7,904 bases of DNA from Bacteroidota bacterium (GTDB lineage Bacteria > Bacteroidota > Bacteroidia > Bacteroidales > SZUA-534): the NCBI GenBank assembly GCA_020047835.1, contig JAIFNJ010000238.1, positions 1 through 7,904 on the forward strand. Reading direction: 5' to 3'. The notes under the pieces were generated by a model that saw only the letters and a list, made by a program, of their open reading frames with translations, was not told the DNA's origin and did not search any database. A program made the position numbers and the translations under genes. Positions 1-4,981 of this stretch are shown here, piece by piece (position 1 is the stretch's first letter; every line of letters begins with the position of its first letter).

Positions 1-448
1 ATCCTATTTTTTTATGGAATTTGTGGCCTGGTCGAACCACAAATATGTTATGCATGGCTTTTTATGGAAATGGCACAAAGATCATCATATTAACGATAAA
101 CAAAAGATGGCCTTGGAGGATTTGCAATTTCAAGGCTTTGAAAAGAATGATTTGTTTTTTCTGGTGTATGCTATACCAGCCATTATATTGCTTATGGTGG
201 GTTTATTTTACGCCTATTATTCGCTGGTTTTTATTGGAATAGGTATCAGTTTATATGGATTAACCTATTTTGCTATTCACGATATTGTAATTCATCAACG
301 GGTTAACCTTCCATTTTTGCGAAAAAATCATAACAAATATACACAGGCAATTCTTAAAGCTCATTTAGCCCATCACAGGCCAAAAAATGTGAGCGATTTT
401 AAAAACTTTGGCTTATTAATCTTTCCCTTCCGTTTCTTTAAAAACTAA
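1..448 (+). CDS. crtZ: Beta-carotene hydroxylase, CrtZ type (5' end outside window)
   Basis: Membrane di-iron hydroxylase of the fatty acid hydroxylase superfamily, expected to add 3-hydroxyl groups to the beta-ionone rings of beta-carotene, giving cryptoxanthin and then zeaxanthin. The reading frame is open to the left edge (codons from base 2 read S-Y-F-F before an ATG at 14), and bacterial CrtZ normally has a short hydrophobic segment before this point. The ATG at 14 is therefore probably internal, with perhaps 15-20 residues missing. Counting from that Met, the full histidine set is visible: H9-x4-H14, H21-x2-H24-H25, H89-x4-H94 and H117-x2-H120-H121. A hydrophobic stretch at about residues 48-88 separates the two His clusters, as expected for the family. 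The stop at 446-448 lies 3 bases before the lycopene cyclase start, so the two are surely co-transcribed. Family assignment is firm; exact ring specificity is inferred. Confidence 0.93.
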   Translation, partial: SYFFMEFVAWSNHKYVMHGFLWKWHKDHHINDKQKMALEDLQFQGFEKNDLFFLVYAIPAIILLMVGLFYAYYSLVFIGIGISLYGLTYFAIHDIVIHQRVNLPFLRKNHNKYTQAILKAHLAHHRPKNVSDFKNFGLLIFPFRFFKN

Positions 449-451
449 TTC

Positions 452-1150
452 ATGGCACTTTATTCAGGGTTACTTCTATTTTCCATTGCGGTTCCATTCA
501 TTTTGAGCTTCGATAAAAAGCTTCAATTTTATAAAAAGTGGAACTATTTACTGCCATCATTATTGCTCGTTGCTGCAGTCTATATTGCTTGCGACGTTTA
601 TTTGACTAAAATTGGGGTGTGGGGTTTTAATGCGCGTTATCATTCAAACATTCTGTTTTTCAATCTACCTATCGAGGAATGGCTGTTTTTTATAGTGATT
701 CCCTATGCAAGTATTTTTATTCATGAATCATTTATTCTTTACTTTCCATCTATTCAATTAAGCAATAAATACAGTCGGATAGTTTCTTTTATTCTGATTT
801 TTATGCTATCAATAATAGTCTTACTGAATACCGATAAGATTTATACTGGTTACATTTTTATGTGGTTGATTATTTCAATAATTCTTTCATTTTTTGATAA
901 ATCAAAAACTATAAATCAGTTTTATGTTACATTTTTAATAATCCTTATTCCTTTTTTACTTGTAAATGCGATACTAACCGGAAGCTTTATTGAACAAGAA
1001 GTAGTATGGTACAACGACAATGAAAATTTGGGTATCCGTGTTTTTACCATCCCCATTGAGGATTTTGGATATGCATTCAGTTTAATATTATTTAATTTAC
1101 TGTTATTTAAAAAATTTCAATTTTCAAATCGAGTAAGAAACAATAAATAA
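452..1150 (+). CDS. crtYcd: Lycopene cyclase, fused CrtYc-CrtYd (CarR-type) membrane protein
   Basis: Integral membrane protein of 232 residues predicted to cyclise the ends of lycopene to beta-rings (beta-carotene), the substrate of the hydroxylase encoded just upstream. It consists of two homologous lycopene-cyclase half domains of about 100 residues each. Each carries the family's acidic signature: PIEEW at residues 73-77, and PIEDF at 201-205 within the segment GIRVFTIPIED. The GVWGFN motif (56-61) before the first signature and the LTGSFIEQEVVWYN segment (175-188) before the second are also family-like. Most of the chain is hydrophobic, with about six to seven membrane helices. In many actinobacteria the halves are separate genes (crtYc, crtYd); here they are one chain. 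The ATG at 452 lies 3 bases after the crtZ stop and has no Shine-Dalgarno sequence. Whether one or both lycopene ends are cyclised cannot be read from the sequence. Confidence 0.9.
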   Translation: MALYSGLLLFSIAVPFILSFDKKLQFYKKWNYLLPSLLLVAAVYIACDVYLTKIGVWGFNARYHSNILFFNLPIEEWLFFIVIPYASIFIHESFILYFPSIQLSNKYSRIVSFILIFMLSIIVLLNTDKIYTGYIFMWLIISIILSFFDKSKTINQFYVTFLIILIPFLLVNAILTGSFIEQEVVWYNDNENLGIRVFTIPIEDFGYAFSLILFNLLLFKKFQFSNRVRNNK

Positions 1151-1159
1151 ATTCATTAT

Positions 1160-1888
1160 ATGTCAAAGTATATCAGTATTGTATTTTTATTGGTAATGAT
1201 GAGCACTTACCTCCATGCGAATAATAAACGGGAGGTTTATCAAGCTTATATTAGTAATAATATGGATGGATGGAAAAAAGTTATTGATGACATGAATTTG
1301 AAGTATACAAAGAGCCATGAATTTCGTTTGGAATTGGTTAATTATCAATACGGCTATATTGCTTGGTGCATAGGTAACAATAAAGATGAATTGGCTCAAT
1401 ACTACCTTGAATTAGCCGAAAATAACCTAAAAATACTTGAAAATGGGTCAATTAATCCATCCATGATTAACGCCTACAAAGCTGCTTTTTATGGTTATAG
1501 AATTGGGTTAAATATTTTTCAAGCTCCTTTTATAGGCCCTAAAAGTGTTGAATGTGCTGAGTTAGCAATAAAATTGGACTCAAATAATCCATTTGGGTAT
1601 ATTCAGTATGGTAATTCACAATATTACATGCCATCGGTTTTTGGAGGTTCAAAATCGCTGGCTATTGAGTATTATAAAAAGGCAGAAAAAATTATGGAAC
1701 AAAATAGGGAACAATTAATAAACGATTGGAACTATTTGAGCCAGCTAACCTTAATTGCTAAAGCATATACCGATATAGAAAAGTATGCAATGGCAAAAGT
1801 TTATTTAGAAAAGGTGCTTAAAATAGAACCCAATTATTTATGGGTTAAAAATGAGTTGTATCCTGAATTATTGCAAAAAATGAAATAG
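1160..1888 (+). CDS. Exported tetratricopeptide-repeat protein of unknown function
   Basis: A 242-residue protein with an N-terminal signal peptide: a Lys at position 3, a hydrophobic core at about residues 5-16, and a likely signal peptidase I site after L-H-A at 18-20. No lipobox cysteine is present, so a soluble periplasmic location is likely. The mature part is helical. The clearest TPR is at about residues 194-227 (A-Y-x5-Y-A-x-A spacing, then LEKVLKIEPN). A second TPR-like unit at about 125-180 contains a VFGGSKSLAIEYYKKAE segment, the P/FGG-plus-helix pattern seen in TPR proteins. The more divergent region at about 22-115 may hold further degenerate repeats. No enzyme motif is seen. 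It starts 9 bases after the cyclase stop and so probably belongs to the carotenoid operon, but nothing in the sequence ties it to pigment chemistry. Its stop (TAG, 1886-1888) directly abuts the convergent pbpC stop. Confidence 0.8.
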   Translation: MSKYISIVFLLVMMSTYLHANNKREVYQAYISNNMDGWKKVIDDMNLKYTKSHEFRLELVNYQYGYIAWCIGNNKDELAQYYLELAENNLKILENGSINPSMINAYKAAFYGYRIGLNIFQAPFIGPKSVECAELAIKLDSNNPFGYIQYGNSQYYMPSVFGGSKSLAIEYYKKAEKIMEQNREQLINDWNYLSQLTLIAKAYTDIEKYAMAKVYLEKVLKIEPNYLWVKNELYPELLQKMK

Positions 1889-4264
1889 TTATCTCTTCAG
1901 CACTTCAAAAGTAACCACCTGATTTTCCCCGTAATCGTCAACAAGCGTAAGTATGTGTTGACCAGCCATACAAAATAATTCCTTTTTATGAAAACCTACC
2001 GTGGTTCCTATAAATTCATGGTCTAAATGCCAATGTAGTTTAGTGCCAGGAATCCGGTGGGCCACTTCAAATACGGTGGGCTGTTGTTGCTCGTTAAACC
2101 CAATGGGTAAAAACAATTTGGCCCCATTTTTAGGATAAATAACTTCCATATTTTCAATCTCATTATTCTGACAATCAGGATGAAATGGGGGAAGCGACTG
2201 ATAGAATGGATCTTTGTTTTTATAGTACCATTCCATAACCGGGGGAAGTACAAACCAACTTTTAGAAACCATTTCACCCACTGGATAGCAATTGGAAGTA
2301 ACTTGGTACTTTTCATTGGAAGATAAATGTACTAATTTGTGATAGGGACAAAGACCCGTTTTTAAACCGGATTGGGTAACGTAAAGAGAATCGGTTTCGG
2401 GGCAGAGGTCCGAAGCTTTGTATCCACTTTTTTTGCAGACATTGATTTTAACCAAATCATCGTATGGAGTCTCAAACCAAGGTGCGTTTGGCAATTCTTT
2501 AAAAATATCAAACATAACCGGGGCTGCGGCACTGGCACCGGTTAATCCAGAACGGCCTTCACCATCGGCATTGCCAATCCAAACCGCTACCAAATATTCA
2601 GAGGTAATTCCCACCGCCCATGCATCGCGGTTGCCAAAACTGGTCCCGGTTTTCCAGGCAATTTTTTTTGAGGAGGTGAAAAGCTGCCAGTTGGCATTCT
2701 CAATAGGCCGGTGCATCTCGGTGAGTGCATTAAAAGTAACCCAAATAGCTCCGGCACTGAATGGATCGGTTTCCTGCCAATGAGCGGTGATTGTATTTTT
2801 ATCCTCTATGTAAACCGGCGGGTGGTAATCGTCTGGATTATACCTGGAATTGTTTAATGGATAGTGGTTCAAAACCCGAGCCATACTGGCATAAGTTCCG
2901 GCCAATTCCCAAAGGGTAATTTCAGCTCCTCCTAAAATTAGGGATAATCCGTAATGTTCGGCGGAAAAGGTAATGGTTGAGATATTCAGCTCTTTCAGTT
3001 GATTGTGAAACCGTTCCACCCCATATTCCTGTAGCATCCGAACGGCAGGAATGTTTAATGAGCGCGATAAGGCATTATTTGCAGGTACTGCACCATCGAA
3101 TTGTTTGTCGAAGTTCCGGGGCACAAAACCGGCAATATGTGTAGGAATGTCAGCCACCAAAGTTCCTGGTAGTATGAATCCCTCCTTTTGCATCAATGCA
3201 TATAGCAAGGGTTTTAAAGTGCTTCCGGTACTGCGGGGTGCCGTAACAATATCAACCTGTTGACCCGATTGCTGAACCCCGGTCTGGGTATTTCCTACAT
3301 AAGCCAATGCATTTCCGGTTTCAACATCCAATACCAACGCTGCTGCATTCAATACCCCATTTTCCGAAAGTACCTGATAATGTTTTTCAATGATGCGGTT
3401 CACCTGATCCTGTATTTTTGAATTCACCGTTGTGGTTATGCTTTTCCCCGATAAGCCATCCGAAATTGCCCGGGTTAATAAATGTGTAGCCTGTTGTGGA
3501 AGTGGACGTGGTTTTTCGGGCAGCGATTCCAATTTTGCCAATTCACAGGTAGTGGCATCAATTATCTGGTTTTTTAAAAGTTTATCCAACAGTCGATTCC
3601 GTTTTTTCAACAACAGTTCCTGATTTTTACCCGGGTAAATAAGCGAAGGAGCATTGGGCAAAACCGCCAATGTAGCCGATTCTCCCCACGAAAGGGCATC
3701 GGCAGGCCGACTGTAATAGCGCCATGCGGCGGCATCTAACCCTACCACATTGCTGCCAAAAGGAGCATGCGAGGCATACAAGGCTAGTATCTCCATTTTG
3801 GAATACCTTACTTCCAAGCGCATCGCCAAAAAGAATTCAACTATCTTTTGCCAAAGATTCCGCGACATTCCTTTGCGTGAAAGACGGATAACCTGAGCCG
3901 AAAGGGTACTTCCACCACTTACTTTTTTACCTGCCTGAATATTCTGCCTGATGGCTCTCACTATAGAACCCGGATTGATTCCTGGATGATACGGAAAATA
4001 TTGATCTTCGAAATAGATAATACATTGCTTGAATTTTTCGGGCACGGCGTCCATTTCAGGGAAACGCCATTGGCCATCGGTGGCAATTTGAGCGGCTAAT
4101 AATTTTCCTTGGTTATCGTTTATTACGGTGCAGGTAGGATTGTTGAAAAGGGGTTTTGGTAGCGAAAATATAAATACCAGTAAAAGGGAAAGGCTGAGTA
4201 AATAAATCAGTTTTAAAGGTAAAGAGACCTTGATTCTATCGATATGTTGATGTAAAATATTCAA
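1889..4264 (-). CDS. pbpC: Penicillin-binding protein 1C (bifunctional glycosyltransferase/transpeptidase-like)
   Basis: A class A penicillin-binding protein of 791 residues, within the usual PbpC size range, anchored by one N-terminal membrane helix (about residues 17-35) with the rest periplasmic. The GT51 transglycosylase domain (about 55-235) shows the catalytic E86-D87-x2-F90-x2-H93-x-G95 motif and GGST at 117-120. The transpeptidase domain (about 300-585) has S348-T-L-K351 (SxxK, acylated serine), S402-L-N404 (SxN) and K538-T-G540 followed by TS, so both active sites look intact. A Cys-containing linker (C610, C621, C639 with LCPYH) and a BiPBP_C-like beta domain (about 703-790) are PbpC hallmarks. 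The start must be TTG at 4264-4262. The preceding in-frame codon is the TAA of the neighbouring gene, and the first downstream ATG (residue 71) would remove the membrane anchor. No alpha-2-macroglobulin gene, a frequent pbpC partner, is adjacent. Confidence 0.96.
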   Translation of the reverse strand: MNILHQHIDRIKVSLPLKLIYLLSLSLLLVFIFSLPKPLFNNPTCTVINDNQGKLLAAQIATDGQWRFPEMDAVPEKFKQCIIYFEDQYFPYHPGINPGSIVRAIRQNIQAGKKVSGGSTLSAQVIRLSRKGMSRNLWQKIVEFFLAMRLEVRYSKMEILALYASHAPFGSNVVGLDAAAWRYYSRPADALSWGESATLAVLPNAPSLIYPGKNQELLLKKRNRLLDKLLKNQIIDATTCELAKLESLPEKPRPLPQQATHLLTRAISDGLSGKSITTTVNSKIQDQVNRIIEKHYQVLSENGVLNAAALVLDVETGNALAYVGNTQTGVQQSGQQVDIVTAPRSTGSTLKPLLYALMQKEGFILPGTLVADIPTHIAGFVPRNFDKQFDGAVPANNALSRSLNIPAVRMLQEYGVERFHNQLKELNISTITFSAEHYGLSLILGGAEITLWELAGTYASMARVLNHYPLNNSRYNPDDYHPPVYIEDKNTITAHWQETDPFSAGAIWVTFNALTEMHRPIENANWQLFTSSKKIAWKTGTSFGNRDAWAVGITSEYLVAVWIGNADGEGRSGLTGASAAAPVMFDIFKELPNAPWFETPYDDLVKINVCKKSGYKASDLCPETDSLYVTQSGLKTGLCPYHKLVHLSSNEKYQVTSNCYPVGEMVSKSWFVLPPVMEWYYKNKDPFYQSLPPFHPDCQNNEIENMEVIYPKNGAKLFLPIGFNEQQQPTVFEVAHRIPGTKLHWHLDHEFIGTTVGFHKKELFCMAGQHILTLVDDYGENQVVTFEVLKR

Positions 4265-4618
4265 TTACTCGTGCCCAATTATTTCATTATTATTAATTTC
4301 AACTAATGAGTAATTGATAAAGAGTTCAATTATTTTTCCAATATTTAAGTCAAATAGGTTAAGTAATTCCTTATTATTTATATTACCTGTTGCAACTAGC
4401 AACAATTTTGGTGGTATTCCCTTGATATAAAATGAATCTAAAAAGTCCGAATCTTTGGATATGACAATTCTATCCTCACGTACTGATATTTCTCGTATTT
4501 CATTATCGGTTGTGTATTCCTTGTTTGGCAAAGCGCTTGTATGTAATACATCAAAACCCTTTTCTTGAATATATTTTGCTAATGCAAATGGTAGTTGAGA
4601 ATCTACAATAAACTTCAT
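4265..4618 (-). CDS. DUF5615 family PIN-like protein, putative toxin
   Basis: A 117-residue protein of the DUF5615 (COG4634-like) family, a PIN-like fold predicted to be a metal-dependent RNase and the toxin half of a toxin-antitoxin pair. The acidic pattern is present: D6 in the N-terminal VDSQLP strand, D38 and E40 in TTDNEI, and D56/D58 in SKDSDF. The segment PPKLLLVATGNI (69-80) is also characteristic. The ATG at 4618-4616 overlaps the stop of the upstream DUF433 gene in an ATGA (4615-4618), so translation is probably coupled. Its TAA (4267-4265) is followed without any gap by the TTG start of pbpC in the same frame. The sequence is visibly A/T-richer than the flanking pbpC and glgP, which would fit acquisition by transfer. 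RNase activity and toxicity are inferred from the family, not seen. Confidence 0.85.
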   Translation of the reverse strand: MKFIVDSQLPFALAKYIQEKGFDVLHTSALPNKEYTTDNEIREISVREDRIVISKDSDFLDSFYIKGIPPKLLLVATGNINNKELLNLFDLNIGKIIELFINYSLVEINNNEIIGHE

Positions 4619-4848
4619 GCAATGATTTTATGAATAGATTTCACTTTTGTCAAACGAGAAGCAAATGCAAGGCAAGCTTGAATATCTTTTTCTTCGATTG
4701 CTGGATAATCTGCAATAATTTCTTGAGCAGTCATTCCCGATGAAAGTAAATCCAATACCAACTCTACTGGATAACGCATATTTCTGATGGTTGGCTTTCC
4801 ATGACAAATGTCGGGATTTATAGTAATTCTGTTTATTATGTTTTCCAT
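4615..4848 (-). CDS. DUF433 domain protein, putative antitoxin
   Basis: A 77-residue protein matching the DUF433 (COG2442-like) family along its length. It has the N-terminal RITINPDICHGKPTIRNMR signature (7-25, family pattern I-x-P-x-I-C-x-G-K-P-x-I-x-x-x-R) and the helix-turn-helix-like region YPVELVLDLLSSGMTAQEI (26-44). The C-terminal part, YPAIEEKDIQACLAFA (48-63), is also typical. DUF433 proteins are predicted DNA-binding antitoxins encoded directly before DUF5615 or PIN genes, exactly the order seen here. The ATG at 4848-4846 sits about 20 bases downstream of a TAnnTTTG promoter element and has an A-rich leader without a Shine-Dalgarno sequence. The 3' end overlaps the toxin-like gene by 4 bases. 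Self-repression of the operon is plausible but inferred. Confidence 0.85.
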   Translation of the reverse strand: MENIINRITINPDICHGKPTIRNMRYPVELVLDLLSSGMTAQEIIADYPAIEEKDIQACLAFASRLTKVKSIHKIIA

Positions 4849-4866
4849 TTCAATTTATTTTATTTT

Positions 4867-4874
4867 CAAAGATA
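4867..4874 (-). promoter_or_regulatory. Candidate Bacteroidota -7 promoter element (TATCTTTG)
   Basis: On the minus strand, TATCTTTG matches the Bacteroidota -7 consensus TAnnTTTG exactly. It lies 18 bases before the DUF433 ATG, giving a short leader. No clear TTTG -33 box is found at the usual spacing of about 19-21 bases upstream. It would drive the DUF433-DUF5615-pbpC unit. The motif is short, so chance occurrence is possible. Confidence 0.5.
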
Positions 4875-4886
4875 CTGAATTCTCAG
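4875..4886. repeat. Short inverted repeat between promoter elements, possible operator
   Basis: CTGA-ATTC-TCAG has 4-base inverted arms around a 4-base centre. It sits immediately upstream of the TATCTTTG element, that is, between the -7 box and where a -33 box would lie. This is a typical place for an autoregulatory operator bound by an antitoxin such as DUF433. The arms are very short, so the regulatory reading is speculative. Confidence 0.2.
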
Positions 4887-4893
4887 AGGTAGT

Positions 4894-4917
4894 GCTTATT
4901 TTATTGCAAATAAAAGC
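4894..4917 (-). terminator. Weak A/T-rich hairpin downstream of glgP
   Basis: In the gap after the glgP stop, the minus strand reads GCTTTTATT, TGC, then AATAAAATAAGC. TTTTATT can pair with AATAAAA (7 A-T/U pairs, 3-base loop), and the flanking GC can pair with GC after a 3-base bulge. It could end the glgP transcript before the DUF433 promoter. The stem is almost without G/C and has no clean U-tract after it, so it would be a poor intrinsic terminator. Confidence 0.2.
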
Positions 4918-4981
4918 CGGTTGCCAAATTGAATTACCGATACCATCTTTCCTCATGTATCTAATTAATTCTTACTTATCA

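Noticed and set aside
21..242. 73-residue open frame overlapping crtZ in another + frame
   Set aside because: The crtZ frame has the complete histidine motif set; this one is an out-of-frame shadow.
2418..2783. 121-residue open frame on the + strand
   Set aside because: It lies wholly antisense to the transpeptidase part of pbpC, whose motifs are intact. Its composition is that of a reverse-frame shadow and it has no recognisable domain.
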